This document shows positions 55,651 through 64,000 of a stretch of DNA of 64,000 bases, piece after piece (the stretch's first letter is position 1; the number at the start of each line of letters is the position of its first letter). The stretch covers positions 1 to 64,000 of the forward strand of contig JAFTMS010000007.1 of assembly GCA_017452265.1 (NCBI GenBank), written 5' to 3'. This DNA is from Bacteroidales bacterium. GTDB lineage: Bacteria > Bacteroidota > Bacteroidia > Bacteroidales > UBA932. The notes beneath the pieces are model-generated. The model was given only the letters and a program-made list of their open reading frames with translations. It searched no databases and was not told the origin of the DNA. The translations under genes and the position numbers were made by a program.

Positions 55651-56108
55651 CTCAAGTCCGTTCTTTTCAATGCGGCTTCCGTCTCTTCATAGCTGTAGCC
55701 TCTTCCGAGTGCAAAACGCAGGAGCTTGAGGCGTTTCTGCGGATCGTCCTTCAGGGAGCGGGACTTCGTTTCGAGCAGCTTTTCAAGACGGGATTCCGCC
55801 TTTGTGTCATCTATTTCCTTCAGTGCCTGAGCTATTATGTCCTTATGGACACCTTTGGCCGAAAGCATGTAACGTATCTTCACGGCTCCCCATCCCTGTA
55901 TCGCCGATTTGTCACGGGCAAAGGCGGAGGCATAGCGCAGGTCGTCAACATATTTTTCAGTCACAAGGCTGTCCACCACCTTGGAAGCGGCTTCGGAATC
56001 GCCCTCGAGGGCATCAAGGGCCTTCTTTCTGACGTCAGCAATGCAGTACTCGCGTCGCGAGCATAGGCGGCGGAGGCGGTCAGTGACTTTGTTTATATCA
56101 TTGTTCAT
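55647..56108 (-). CDS. recX: RecX-family regulatory protein
   Basis: 153 residues, close to the usual RecX length. Three helical repeats are visible: RLRRLCSRREYCIADVRKKA, LVTEKYVDDLRYASAFARDK, and GWGAVKIRYMLSAKGVHKDI. RecX binds RecA filaments and limits their activity. recA lies in the same region at 59.7-60.7 kb but in a separate unit. Overlaps the DUF4954 start by four bases. Confidence 0.9.
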   Translation of the reverse strand: MNNDINKVTDRLRRLCSRREYCIADVRKKALDALEGDSEAASKVVDSLVTEKYVDDLRYASAFARDKSAIQGWGAVKIRYMLSAKGVHKDIIAQALKEIDDTKAESRLEKLLETKSRSLKDDPQKRLKLLRFALGRGYSYEETEAALKRTDLR

Positions 56109-56110
56109 AT

Positions 56111-56137
56111 GGATTCTTCACTTTGTTCGGAATGACG
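56111..56137. repeat. Inverted copy of the umuD-umuC intergenic repeat
   Basis: Reverse complement reads CGTCATTCCGAACAAAGTGA then AGAATCC, similar to 12825-12853. It fills most of the recX-phospholipase gap. Confidence 0.45.
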
Positions 56138-56145
56138 TGCGGGGT

Positions 56146-58533
56146 TCAGAAATTATAGCCGACACTGAGGTAGAGGCCGACCTTGTTGGAGATGTCCGAC
56201 CAATGCAGATTTGCGCTCAAAGGCCCGAAAATCGTATCGTACGAATACTCCAGCCCGGCTCCGAAATAGCCTTTTCCTTTTCCATATTCTCGGAACACGT
56301 CACAGTCCCGGGCATAATTCACTATTCCTGTCAGATAGTGGTTCTTCACTATGCGGAAACGATAGTCAGTGCGGAATATCGTCAGCATGTTCTCCATCGC
56401 CGAAAGCGCCTGCACGCCGATGAAAGGCATCTGCTGATCCATATAACGTCCTGCCAGCGAACCTCCCATAGCGTTGAAATACGCCACCGGAATCTCCTTT
56501 CCTAAAAGGAAACGGAAGTTCACGGACGGGATGAAGGCGAATATGTCACCTATCGGAAGCACACCTTTCGCGTCAAACTGTATCGTATGGAAATTATTGA
56601 TCTTCACAGGAAAACCGGCGAATATCCATGAATATGAAAGACCTATGCCGACTCCTTTGGTCGGGAAGTATCCGTCATCGAACGTATCCATCCTCGCATC
56701 CATGAAAAGGGAGACGAAGCTGTTGGAAAGCTGTCCGAAGTCGTAGTCTCCGATTATCTGCACCGACTTGATGTTCCTTATGTCGAAGACCTCATTCCGG
56801 AGTCCTCCATTTATATCGAACTTCTTCCATTTCATGTTGGACAGATACAGTTCCTGTCTTGAACTCAGATACGTGAGGCTCAGGCGGTTGTCCCCGAAGT
56901 TCAGCATGTTCAGGTCGGTCCACCTGATGGAAGCCATCGCGTTGAGAGTCGGCACCTTGGGCATATCGTACGACCAGCGGAACCGGAGATACGGGTTTGC
57001 GCTTATCTTGCCCGTCAGATCGTATCTGTGGCCGAAAAGCCTGTGGGTATTGAGTCCCACATTCACGAGCAGGGACACGATTTCCTCAGTATCTGCACGA
57101 ACCCCGAGGCCCAGCTGATGCACAGGGCCCTTCTTGCAGCTCAGCACCAGCTTGTAAGGTTCACCTTCTCCCAGCAGTTCATAGGTCACGAAGTCATAGG
57201 CGTTCGTACCGTATATCTGCGCCACGATATGGTCTATGTCGCTTCTTGTCACCTTATTTGAGAGATCTATATCGAGCCTGTCCATGAGCAGCACCTTCTC
57301 GTCCGGCAGCACCCCCGTTATGTCCACTTCTCCGATAAGAATCGGTTCGCGGCTGAAATCCAGCGCCTTGTGCTTCTTCGGCACCTCATACCGCCCGGAC
57401 GTTCTGCGCGCGACATCTCTCAGCAGCGAGTCCTGCGCCACCGCTGCCTCCCATCCCCTGCGCATTATCGTGTCTATGGCAACAGGATTGAAGCTCATCA
57501 TGTTGAACTCATGCAGATCCGGCTTTATCTTCACGTCCGGCACGTTCACATTGGTCTCGAAGGCTTCACGTCCGAGCATGTCGATACCCTGTCCTACGAT
57601 GTCTCCGATATTGTTCACCTGTGTGTACGTCCTCTGCTTCTGCGAGAGATCCACTCCAATTATTATGTCGGCACCCATCTGCCGTGCAAGCGTCGTCGGA
57701 TAATTGTCCCTCATACCTCCGTCCACCAGCACCATTCCGCCCGTCCTCACCGGAGCGAACATTCCAGGAATGGACATCGTGGAACGCATGGCCGTATTCA
57801 TCTTGCCGCTGTGCCATATCTTCGCCTTTCCCGAAACCATGTCCGTCGCTATGCAGGCAAACGGAATCGGGAAGTCAAGAAAGGATGTCGAATCCTGATA
57901 GCCTACCGTCAGCGAACTTATGAGGTTGTTCACATTCTGGCCGTAGATATATCCCGACGGAAGACTTCCCAACAGATTGTTCCTCAGCATGTCCGCACCA
58001 CCCTCATAGTCCGCTCCTATATGCAGGATCTCATGCTGCTGGACTCCGCCGAAACGGCTGTCGTCAGCCAGTTTCATCTGATAATAGTCCTTCTCGTAAT
58101 AGAACGGCATCGACAGAAGATACTTTTCCTTGTACTTCACGTCCGTATACGATATATATTCACGTGAAAGCTTGTCGCTCAAGGCCCAGTCCCAGTCCAT
58201 GTTGCGCACCAGCGTGTCCATCTCCTCCGGCGTGTATCCGAGCGCGTACAGCCCCCCGATGAGGCCCCCCATGCTCGTGCCCAGCACCATGTCCACCGGT
58301 ATGCCCAGCTTATCGATATATTCTATCACCCCGACGTGGGCCGCTCCTTTCGCTCCTCCTCCGCTCAGCACCAGAGCCACCGTCGGACGGTGCTTCCTTA
58401 TCTCAGCCATACGCTGACGCATCTTTGCAACCGCCACGGAATCCTCTTTCGGCGTGACGCTTCGCGCAGAAGAACAGACGGCACCGGCACAAAGGCACAT
58501 GGCCATGAAGATGACTGAGATCGTACGTTTCAT
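56146..58533 (-). CDS. Patatin-like phospholipase with outer-membrane barrel
   Basis: 795 residues, signal peptide ending GAVCSSA. Patatin domain about 50-260: oxyanion loop LSGGGAKGAAHVG, nucleophile Ser87 in VLGTSMGGLIG, and the Asp of LVDGGMRDNYP. A POTRA-like region follows (about 390-470; DEKVLLMDRLDIDLSNKVTR), then a barrel of the BamA/ShlB type ending GLYLSVGYNF. The order patatin-POTRA-barrel is that of type Vd autotransporters such as PlpD, here without evident secretion to the medium. It hydrolyses phospholipid acyl chains. Confidence 0.88.
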   Translation of the reverse strand: MKRTISVIFMAMCLCAGAVCSSARSVTPKEDSVAVAKMRQRMAEIRKHRPTVALVLSGGGAKGAAHVGVIEYIDKLGIPVDMVLGTSMGGLIGGLYALGYTPEEMDTLVRNMDWDWALSDKLSREYISYTDVKYKEKYLLSMPFYYEKDYYQMKLADDSRFGGVQQHEILHIGADYEGGADMLRNNLLGSLPSGYIYGQNVNNLISSLTVGYQDSTSFLDFPIPFACIATDMVSGKAKIWHSGKMNTAMRSTMSIPGMFAPVRTGGMVLVDGGMRDNYPTTLARQMGADIIIGVDLSQKQRTYTQVNNIGDIVGQGIDMLGREAFETNVNVPDVKIKPDLHEFNMMSFNPVAIDTIMRRGWEAAVAQDSLLRDVARRTSGRYEVPKKHKALDFSREPILIGEVDITGVLPDEKVLLMDRLDIDLSNKVTRSDIDHIVAQIYGTNAYDFVTYELLGEGEPYKLVLSCKKGPVHQLGLGVRADTEEIVSLLVNVGLNTHRLFGHRYDLTGKISANPYLRFRWSYDMPKVPTLNAMASIRWTDLNMLNFGDNRLSLTYLSSRQELYLSNMKWKKFDINGGLRNEVFDIRNIKSVQIIGDYDFGQLSNSFVSLFMDARMDTFDDGYFPTKGVGIGLSYSWIFAGFPVKINNFHTIQFDAKGVLPIGDIFAFIPSVNFRFLLGKEIPVAYFNAMGGSLAGRYMDQQMPFIGVQALSAMENMLTIFRTDYRFRIVKNHYLTGIVNYARDCDVFREYGKGKGYFGAGLEYSYDTIFGPLSANLHWSDISNKVGLYLSVGYNF

Positions 58534-58546
58534 ATACTATATTTTA

Positions 58547-58643
58547 GATTGCCACGTCGCCATGCTCCTCGCAATGGCGGATGGCTGAGTCTCGCAATGG
58601 CGGATGGCTGGGCCTCGCAATTACATATCGCGACGTGGCAATC
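58547..58643. mobile_element. 97-bp miniature inverted-repeat element with internal 23-bp repeats
   Basis: Perfect 14-bp ends GATTGCCACGTCGC (58547-58560) and GCGACGTGGCAATC (58630-58643). Inside are two copies of CTCGCAATGGCGGATGGCTG (58568-58587, 58591-58610) and a partial third (58614), period 23. It fills the rlmN-phospholipase gap. No ORF; non-autonomous if mobile. Confidence 0.6.
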
Positions 58644-58645
58644 CG

Positions 58646-59704
58646 TCACTTTCTGTGCTGCCCTGCCAGCATTCCGCAGGCCGCCAGAATGTCCTCCCCC
58701 CGAGATGCCCTCACCGTTGTCATTATTCCGGCGTTGTTGAGCCTCTGCTTGAAATTCTCGATGATGACATCCGGCGATGTTTCATACGGGAAATCCGGTA
58801 TCTTGTGGAAGCGTATCAGGTTCATCCTGCACTCCAGGCCCTTCAGCATCCTGATCAACGCATCCGCATGATTCTTCGTATCATTGAATCCGGCGAACAT
58901 CGTGTATTCGAAGCTCACTCTCCTCTGGCCGCTGAAATCGTACTGCCTTATCAGATCCAGCACCTCCTGAATCGGCCACGCTCCCTGCACCGGCATCACA
59001 GACAGACGTTCAGGGCCGAACGGGTCATGCAAACTTACTGCCAAATGGCACCTGCTTTCCTCAAGAAAGCGCCTGAGGTCAGGAATTACGCCTATTGTGG
59101 ACACAGTTATCCTCTTCGGGCTCCATCCGAAGCCCCAGTCCGCCGTCAGAATCTCTATCGCACGCATCACGTTGTCGTAATTGTCGAGCGGTTCACCCAT
59201 GCCCATGAACACGGCATTCGTCAGTCTGTCGGACTCGTCCACGGCGATGAACTGCGACATTATGTCAGCTGCAGAGAGATGCCCGTGAAAGCCCTGACGG
59301 CCTGTCATGCAGAACCTGCAGCCCATCCTGCAGCCGGACTGGGAGGACACGCAAAGGGTTGCACGGTCTTCATCCGGAATCATCACAGCCTCAACTGCGC
59401 CTTCCTCCATATCCTCATCCTGACGGTTCAGACCACGCTTATGCGAACACTTTACCGGAAAGAGATACTTCTTCGTACCGTCCGATGAGAGCTGCAGGCC
59501 GGCGTATTCAGAGACGCCCACCTCATACTTTTCCGACAGTTTTGCCCTTGCCGCCTTGGAGAGGTTCGTCATCTCATCTATTGTCCTCACCTTCTTCACA
59601 TACAGCCACTGGGCCATCTGCTTTGCCGTAAATGACTGAAGGCCTTCCGCAGCAGCGACGGCCTTCAGTTCCTCAAGATTCTTTCCGAGAAGTTTTATTT
59701 TCAT
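58646..59704 (-). CDS. rlmN: 23S rRNA (adenine-2503-C2)-methyltransferase
   Basis: 352 residues from ATG 59704 (MKIKLLGKNL); the TTG start four codons earlier overlaps the recA stop. Radical-SAM cluster CRMGCRFC (C125, C129, C132), GMGEPLDNY, VSTIGVIP, SLHDPFGPERLSVMPV and the C-terminal Cys in LAACGML are RlmN hallmarks. It methylates A2503 of 23S rRNA and A37 in some tRNAs. Adjacent to and probably co-transcribed with recA. Confidence 0.95.
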   Translation of the reverse strand: MKIKLLGKNLEELKAVAAAEGLQSFTAKQMAQWLYVKKVRTIDEMTNLSKAARAKLSEKYEVGVSEYAGLQLSSDGTKKYLFPVKCSHKRGLNRQDEDMEEGAVEAVMIPDEDRATLCVSSQSGCRMGCRFCMTGRQGFHGHLSAADIMSQFIAVDESDRLTNAVFMGMGEPLDNYDNVMRAIEILTADWGFGWSPKRITVSTIGVIPDLRRFLEESRCHLAVSLHDPFGPERLSVMPVQGAWPIQEVLDLIRQYDFSGQRRVSFEYTMFAGFNDTKNHADALIRMLKGLECRMNLIRFHKIPDFPYETSPDVIIENFKQRLNNAGIMTTVRASRGEDILAACGMLAGQHRK

Positions 59705-59712
59705 AACATGCG

Positions 59713-60741
59713 TCAATCCTGAATGTTCTGCAGGGCCTCGCGGATTTTTGCCTCGATTTCATCACACAGTTCGATGTTGTCGGTCAGGAGAGCCTTAACC
59801 GCCTCACGTCCCTGGGCAAGCTTGCTGTCTCCATAGCTGAACCATGAGCCGCTCTTCTTGATTATGTCGAACTCCACTCCGAGATCGATGACTTCCCCCA
59901 CATGCGATATTCCTTCACCGAACACGATGTCGAATTCCGCCTTCTTGAACGGCGGGGCCATCTTGTTCTTCACGATCTTCACCTTAGTACGGTTTCCGAG
60001 CGCCTCGTCACCGTCCTTTATCTGCGTTGTGCGGCGGACATCAACTCGTACTGAAGCGTAGAACTTGAGTGCATTTCCTCCCGTCGTCGTCTCAGGATTT
60101 CCGAACATGACGCCGATCTTGTCACGAAGCTGGTTGATGAAGATGCAGCATGTATTTGTCTTGCTGATGTTTGCAGTCAGTTTCCTCAGCGCCTGGCTCA
60201 TGAGTCTGGCCTGAAGTCCCATCTTTGAATCTCCCATCTCACCTTCGATTTCAGCCTTCGGAGTGAGGGCTGCCACTGAGTCGATCACGATGATGTCGAT
60301 CGCTCCCGAACGGATGAGGTTGTCTGCAATCTCAAGAGCCTGCTCTCCGTTGTCCGGCTGTGATATGAGCAATGTCTCGAGATCTACGCCGAGATTCTTG
60401 GCGTAGGTACGGTCAAATGCGTGCTCGGCATCGATGATTGCCGCTATGCCTCCCTGCTTCTGCGCCTGGGCAATCGCATGGATGGCGAGAGTCGTCTTAC
60501 CGCTGGATTCCGGTCCGTAGATTTCTATGACTCTTCCACGCGGATAGCCACCGATTCCGAGAGCATGGTCAAGCGCAATGGAACCGCTCGGAATGACCGA
60601 AACCTCCCATTTTGGCTGATCCCCTAACTTCATGATCGTACCTTTTCCGTAGTCTTTCTCAATCTTGTCAATCGTCGCCTGCAATGCCTTGAGTTTCGCA
60701 GCATTGATCTCGGTACTTCCCTGTACTTCTTCTTTAGCCAT
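59713..60741 (-). CDS. recA: RecA recombinase
   Basis: 342 residues. Walker A is GPESSGKT (76-83); Walker [16 protein letters not shown]; the DNA-binding loop L1 [20 protein letters not shown] and L2 region [16 protein letters not shown] are intact. It promotes strand exchange and activates UmuD/LexA-like self-cleavage, linking it to umuDC in this window. Own promoter upstream; followed directly by rlmN. Confidence 0.98.
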   Translation of the reverse strand: MAKEEVQGSTEINAAKLKALQATIDKIEKDYGKGTIMKLGDQPKWEVSVIPSGSIALDHALGIGGYPRGRVIEIYGPESSGKTTLAIHAIAQAQKQGGIAAIIDAEHAFDRTYAKNLGVDLETLLISQPDNGEQALEIADNLIRSGAIDIIVIDSVAALTPKAEIEGEMGDSKMGLQARLMSQALRKLTANISKTNTCCIFINQLRDKIGVMFGNPETTTGGNALKFYASVRVDVRRTTQIKDGDEALGNRTKVKIVKNKMAPPFKKAEFDIVFGEGISHVGEVIDLGVEFDIIKKSGSWFSYGDSKLAQGREAVKALLTDNIELCDEIEAKIREALQNIQD

Positions 60742-60797
60742 AAATGTATAAAAATTTAATCGTTATCCTGCTGAAGGAACTTTTCCGACAGCGAAAG

Positions 60798-60828
60798 CAA
60801 ATGTAATGAAAAATCCTTTCGGGTGCAA
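60798..60828 (-). promoter_or_regulatory. recA promoter
   Basis: Minus strand TTG (60826-60828), 20 bp spacer, TACATTTG (60798-60805): good Bacteroidota consensus, 56 bp before the ATG. No clear LexA-type box noted. Confidence 0.6.
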
Positions 60829-60879
60829 AATTATATTCGCATTGTGCCAAACCGGAGCACAACAAAAAAATATTGCATT

Positions 60880-61818
60880 TTATTTGATATAACATCTTGA
60901 AAGTTTTTCGGCGGATTCTTCGGGGAGGATTCCGGCGGCGGAAAGGAATTCGACCGTCAGGTTCTGTTTCGGAGTGTTTTCCCTGAACAGGACTATCGCA
61001 CGGGCTGTTTCCATATTGCCGATGTATGGATGATGGCGCAGTGAGTCCGCGGGGAGCGACCACAAGGGATATGGCGTCACATGCTCCGGCGATACCGTCA
61101 CCAGCTCCTGAAGGCCTGCAAATTTATCATGGTCAAAATTGCGGATGTCCATCAGCTGCTCCTTGTAGGAATATCCTCCGAGTCTTTTCCTGTGCGCTAT
61201 CATCTTCGAGGCAAACCAGCCTCCGATTCCCGGCAGAGCGTCAAAAGCAGCAGAATCCGCCGTATTCAGATCCACGAGCGGTATGTCGATATAAGGTTCC
61301 AGACGGCGGAAAATGCTGTCTGACACCACATACGACTTTGCGAAATCACTTTTGCGCCGGAACCGTCCACCTTTTTTCCTGTAATTGTCGATTGACTGGG
61401 CCTGCTTTGGCGAAAAACCGAGCCGGCACAGTTCCTCCACAGAAACGGTATTCGGATCGAAGCGGAAGGACTCCACACGCTTCGGGGGCACATTCCTCCG
61501 CACTGCCTGCACCCGCTCCGAATGCTCCGCATTCTTCCGCTCCGATCTGACTGCGTCACCATGAATCTGCCGGCTCACCGTTGTCCCAGCGCCCTTCCCC
61601 GCCCCACTGGCATCAGGCTCCGCTGTCTCTCCCTGCCATCCGCCCTGCCCATAGACATATACGGTATCCGGAACATCTCGCCCTGCCGCGATCCGCGTCA
61701 CAGCAGAATTATGTATGAACAAGGCCGTCTGATAGCCTATCATCAGAAAAGCCGCAGCCACGACTCCTATTATAAAGGATTCCGACAGCCCTGTCTTCTT
61801 CTTTTTCTCTTCCGTCAT
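60880..61818 (-). CDS. Helix-hairpin-helix (ComEA-like) membrane-anchored protein
   Basis: 312 residues from ATG 61818 (MTEEKKKKTG), chosen because the earlier start lies in the terminator-distal leader. One N-terminal membrane helix (FIIGVVAAAFLMIGYQTALF), then a Gly/Arg-rich low-complexity spacer, then two helix-hairpin-helix regions: SVEELCRLGFSPKQAQSIDN and DLNTADSAAFDALPGIGGWF followed by ASKMIAHRKRLGGY. The fold binds DNA without sequence preference, as in ComEA, so it may serve DNA uptake or simply chromosome binding. No competence partner is visible. Confidence 0.78.
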   Translation of the reverse strand: MTEEKKKKTGLSESFIIGVVAAAFLMIGYQTALFIHNSAVTRIAAGRDVPDTVYVYGQGGWQGETAEPDASGAGKGAGTTVSRQIHGDAVRSERKNAEHSERVQAVRRNVPPKRVESFRFDPNTVSVEELCRLGFSPKQAQSIDNYRKKGGRFRRKSDFAKSYVVSDSIFRRLEPYIDIPLVDLNTADSAAFDALPGIGGWFASKMIAHRKRLGGYSYKEQLMDIRNFDHDKFAGLQELVTVSPEHVTPYPLWSLPADSLRHHPYIGNMETARAIVLFRENTPKQNLTVEFLSAAGILPEESAEKLSRCYIK

Positions 61819-61851
61819 CTCCGCGCGTTTTCTCACAAAGTTCCGGAAACA

Positions 61852-61891
61852 AAAAAAGCAAAACAATGCGTATCGCAACGTTTTGCTTTTT
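61852..61891 (-). terminator. rsmI terminator
   Basis: Stem AAAAAGCAAAAC / GTTTTGCTTTTT (61854-61865, 61880-61891) with inner GCG/CGC pairs; on the minus strand a T run follows the stem. Confidence 0.75.
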
Positions 61892-61914
61892 CTTATACAG
61901 ATTTTTCTTTTTTT

Positions 61915-62643
61915 TTAATCGTTTTGCTTTTTTTTATCATCTGCATAGGACTTTTTATCACGTTTACGCTCCGGAGCGCCTGTGACAATTATTACAATTT
62001 CGCCTTTCGGCTCATGTTCACGGTACCACGCAGCAACTTCCTCCAATGTTCCACGCCTATGTTCCTCGAACTTCTTCGAGATTTCCCTCGCTACAGAGCA
62101 TTCACGTTCCGGTCCGAAAAACTCGGCAAACTGCTCGAGCGTCTTCACCAGACGATAAGGCGACTCGTAGAATATCATAGTCCTCGTTTCTTCAGCCAAT
62201 TCGTTCAGGCGTGTCTGACGTCCCTTCTTCTGCGGAAGGAATCCTTCAAAGCAGAACCTGTCGCATGGATACCCGGAAGATACGATTGCAGGAACAAAAG
62301 CCGTCGGGCCAGGAAGCGTCTGCACCTCAATGCCCTCCTGTACGCAAGTCCTCACCAGCAGAAAGCCCGGGTCTGAGATTCCCGGAGTGCCGGCATCACT
62401 GATGAGCGCGACATTCAGCCCTGCGAGGATACGCTCCTTAATCATCGATGCAGTCTTATGCTCATTGAATTTATGGTGCGATTCCAGACGGCCGTGAATA
62501 TCGTAATGTTTCAGAAGCACAGAGCTCGTGCGTGTGTCTTCGGCAAGTATCAGATCCGCCTCCTTCAGAACGCGTATCGCTCTGAAAGTCATGTCCTCAA
62601 GATTTCCTACCGGGGTCGGTACTATATATAATATGCCTGCCAT
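61915..62643 (-). CDS. rsmI: 16S rRNA (cytidine-1402-2'-O)-methyltransferase
   Basis: 242 residues. The tetrapyrrole-methylase-type fold shows LYIVPTPVGNLEDMTFRAI at the start, LAEDTRTS, ALISDAGTPGISDPGF and TLPGPTAFVPAIVSSG. The Lys-rich tail is not conserved. RsmI methylates C1402 in the ribosomal P site, together with RsmH. Stops with a clear terminator; immediately downstream of the acidic hypothetical gene, 1 bp apart. Confidence 0.95.
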   Translation of the reverse strand: MAGILYIVPTPVGNLEDMTFRAIRVLKEADLILAEDTRTSSVLLKHYDIHGRLESHHKFNEHKTASMIKERILAGLNVALISDAGTPGISDPGFLLVRTCVQEGIEVQTLPGPTAFVPAIVSSGYPCDRFCFEGFLPQKKGRQTRLNELAEETRTMIFYESPYRLVKTLEQFAEFFGPERECSVAREISKKFEEHRRGTLEEVAAWYREHEPKGEIVIIVTGAPERKRDKKSYADDKKKQND

Positions 62644-62644
62644 A

Positions 62645-63433
62645 TCACTGACGTATACGACGGCGGACAGCCATCATGAAACGATACACGAAATCCGATT
62701 CGAGATTCCATTCAGGATGCTCAGACACAACATAGCCGACGGCTTCATCCAATGTATTCATGGCATTGATCCTTGTCAGAGCCTCCTGGAATGCCATAGG
62801 ATCCTCATTGAACAGGTAGTTTATGAATATTATCCTGTCGTTCAGAGAAATGGCGCTTCTGATGTCTCTTACAGCCGTTCCCGGCATATCCGTACGCCAT
62901 GCCTGCTTCTCGGCAAGGGCATCGTTCACCGTCGTGGGCTGCTCAGACTGCGCAGCAGCGTATACTGGTTCAATCTCTGCCGCAGCCACAGGCTCGGGCT
63001 CTGCCAGCAGAACCGGTTCAGGTTCAATCTCCGGTTCAGGTTCAGCCATCGGCTCCGGTTCATCGAATGCCGGCATGTCACCACATTCATCTTCCGGAAG
63101 ATCGCCTATTTCATCCGCCGGTTCCGGCATATCCACCTGTTCATCCGCCTCTGACGTAATCTCCGGCACCTCCACAGGCTCATCATCGAGCGGAATTTCC
63201 TGCTCAACAGGCTCTGGCGCAGCCTCCGGAGACGCCGGCTCAAACGGTTCCTCCAATATATCAAGATCAACTTCAAGATCAACTTCAAGATCAATAGGAG
63301 TTATCTCAATATCCTCCGGTTCAACCGTTTGCTGCAGTTCTGCCATCTTCGCATCCAGCAGTTCGAGCTGACTCCTGATTGAAGCCATCATTGTCTTGAT
63401 TTCAGCTAAAATTTGCTGCTCTCTATTTTCCAT
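62645..63433 (-). CDS. Acidic Pro/Glu-rich protein of unknown function
   Basis: 262 residues from ATG 63433 ([10 protein letters not shown]). A short N-terminal coiled coil ([20 protein letters not shown]) is followed by about 140 residues dominated by Glu, Pro and Asp, probably unstructured. The C-terminal about 80 residues are compact ([60 protein letters not shown]) and look like the conserved part. No signal peptide. It lies between tdk (divergent) and rsmI. I do not recognise a named function. Confidence 0.7.
   Translation of the reverse strand: MENREQQILAEIKTMMASIRSQLELLDAKMAELQQTVEPEDIEITPIDLEVDLEVDLDILEEPFEPASPEAAPEPVEQEIPLDDEPVEVPEITSEADEQVDMPEPADEIGDLPEDECGDMPAFDEPEPMAEPEPEIEPEPVLLAEPEPVAAAEIEPVYAAAQSEQPTTVNDALAEKQAWRTDMPGTAVRDIRSAISLNDRIIFINYLFNEDPMAFQEALTRINAMNTLDEAVGYVVSEHPEWNLESDFVYRFMMAVRRRIRQ
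63261..63296. repeat. Three 12-bp direct repeats inside the acidic protein gene
   Basis: Units TCAAGATCAACT at 63261, 63273 and (last two bases changed) 63285. They encode Leu-Glu-Val-Asp units. In-frame slippage would only change length. Confidence 0.7.
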
Positions 63434-63448
63434 AAGGCAATTATTGAC

Positions 63449-63456
63449 TATATTTG
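63449..63456 (+). promoter_or_regulatory. -7 box for tdk
   Basis: TATATTTG, full match to TAnnTTTG, 61 bp before ATG 63518. No -33 TTG at standard spacing. Confidence 0.4.
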
Positions 63457-63517
63457 CATCCCCGAAATTCAAGGGAAGGCAACCACATTTATATATAAAT
63501 CGTACAAAATTAAGGAA

Positions 63518-64000
63518 ATGTTTTTAGAAAGTGCAAAAAAACCGGGCGCAATTGAAGTAATCTGCGGTTCAATGTTTTCAGGAAAGACCGAAGAACTCAT
63601 CAGAAGGCTCAAAAGAGCGCAGTTCGCGAAGCAGAAGGTGGAAATCTACAAGCCCTGCATCGATGTAAGATATTCTGAAGACGAGGTAGTTTCGCACGAT
63701 TCGCACAGCATTCCTTCCACTCCGATAGATTCCCCTGCAAGCATGCTGCTGCTTTCGAGCGATGTGGAGGTTGTCGGCATCGACGAAGCGCAGTTCTTCG
63801 ACGAGACCATCGTCGACGTCGTGCAGACGCTTGCAAACCGCGGAATCCGTGTCATCATAGCCGGACTCGACACCGACTTCATGGGCAAGCCTTTCGGGCC
63901 TATGCCTGCCCTGATGGCTGTTGCCGAAGACATCCAGAAAGTTCATGCGATATGTGTCAAATGCGGCAGCCCGGCCAACCACTCGCACCGCCTTTCCAAA
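63518..64000 (+). CDS. tdk: Thymidine kinase, C-terminus off the window
   Basis: 161 codons visible from ATG 63518. P-loop [12 protein letters not shown] near residue 19, lid-type motif and the DEAQFF active site (GIDEAQFFD), and [14 protein letters not shown] are type II TK features. The CVKCGSPA part of the zinc site is visible. It phosphorylates thymidine for DNA synthesis. Divergent from the acidic hypothetical gene. Confidence 0.93.
   Translation, partial: MFLESAKKPGAIEVICGSMFSGKTEELIRRLKRAQFAKQKVEIYKPCIDVRYSEDEVVSHDSHSIPSTPIDSPASMLLLSSDVEVVGIDEAQFFDETIVDVVQTLANRGIRVIIAGLDTDFMGKPFGPMPALMAVAEDIQKVHAICVKCGSPANHSHRLSK

Noticed and set aside
58250..58275. Two C6 runs in the phospholipase gene as further phase-variable tracts
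   Set aside because: They lie in conserved Gly-rich codons of the patatin domain and the frame is intact; six bases is short for frequent slippage.
58680..58700. C7 run near the 3' end of rlmN
   Set aside because: Frame is intact and the C-terminus is normal, so there is no sign of switching.
63261..63296. CRISPR-like direct repeats
   Set aside because: Three 12-bp units without spacers inside a coding frame; no array anywhere in the window.

Overview
This window is chromosome from a member of the Bacteroidales (Bacteroidota), probably a gut commensal. Evidence: SusC/SusD-type glycan utilisation genes, lipoprotein signal peptides on most secreted enzymes, several TAnnTTTG (-7) promoter boxes, few Shine-Dalgarno sites, and the housekeeping run tdk / rsmI / recA / rlmN. 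I cannot fix the genus; the GC-moderate coding sequence would suit Rikenellaceae or a relative. No tRNA, CRISPR array, transposase or prophage was seen.

Layout. 1-3.3 kb: an AT-rich Eco57I-like restriction-methylase running off the left edge. 3.4-9.1 kb: a TonB receptor behind a TPP riboswitch (thiamin uptake), a glutaminyl cyclase lipoprotein, a two-gene operon of a steroid 5-alpha-reductase homologue and an Old Yellow Enzyme-type reductase (possible steroid or bile-acid chemistry), and the RNase P RNA. 9.1-14.2 kb: pgi, a secreted glycerophosphodiesterase, the umuDC mutagenesis operon and a Mom-like acyltransferase. 14.2-19.1 kb: a large GH2 enzyme, a hairpin-rich intergenic region, and purC.

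19.1-53.6 kb is a large polysaccharide utilisation region. One long minus-strand operon (41.5 down to 19.1 kb) encodes a DUF4988 surface lipoprotein, SusC, SusD, a DUF3823 lipoprotein, a GH99-like enzyme, a GH43 enzyme, a GH99-like/GH92 fusion, a GH38 alpha-mannosidase, a GH3 enzyme with an unidentified N-terminal domain, and a CotH-family lipoprotein. Flanking minus-strand units add GH31 plus a DUF5703/GH95-like protein, and GH2 plus an SGNH-esterase/GH43 fusion. The enzyme mix (endo- and exo-alpha-mannosidases, putative xylosidases, an esterase, GH2) suggests a decorated, possibly O-acetylated alpha-mannan; this is inference.

The likely regulator lies in the middle, at 46.2-48.8 kb on the plus strand. 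It is a membrane-spanning one-component sensor: signal peptide, LamG-like domain, Kelch-like propeller, one transmembrane helix, and a cytoplasmic winged-helix/SARP-like domain. Its reading frame is broken at a run of nine G residues just before the membrane helix. Eight G would restore one open frame, so the gene is either phase-variable or contains a sequencing error. Three minus-strand promoters around it share one layout, including an identical 13-bp motif in two, which makes them candidate targets.

53.6-64 kb is housekeeping: a DUF4954 beta-helix protein, recX, a patatin-type outer-membrane phospholipase, rlmN, recA, a helix-hairpin-helix protein, rsmI, an acidic unknown protein, and the start of tdk. 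Repeat-like elements lie between several of these genes.
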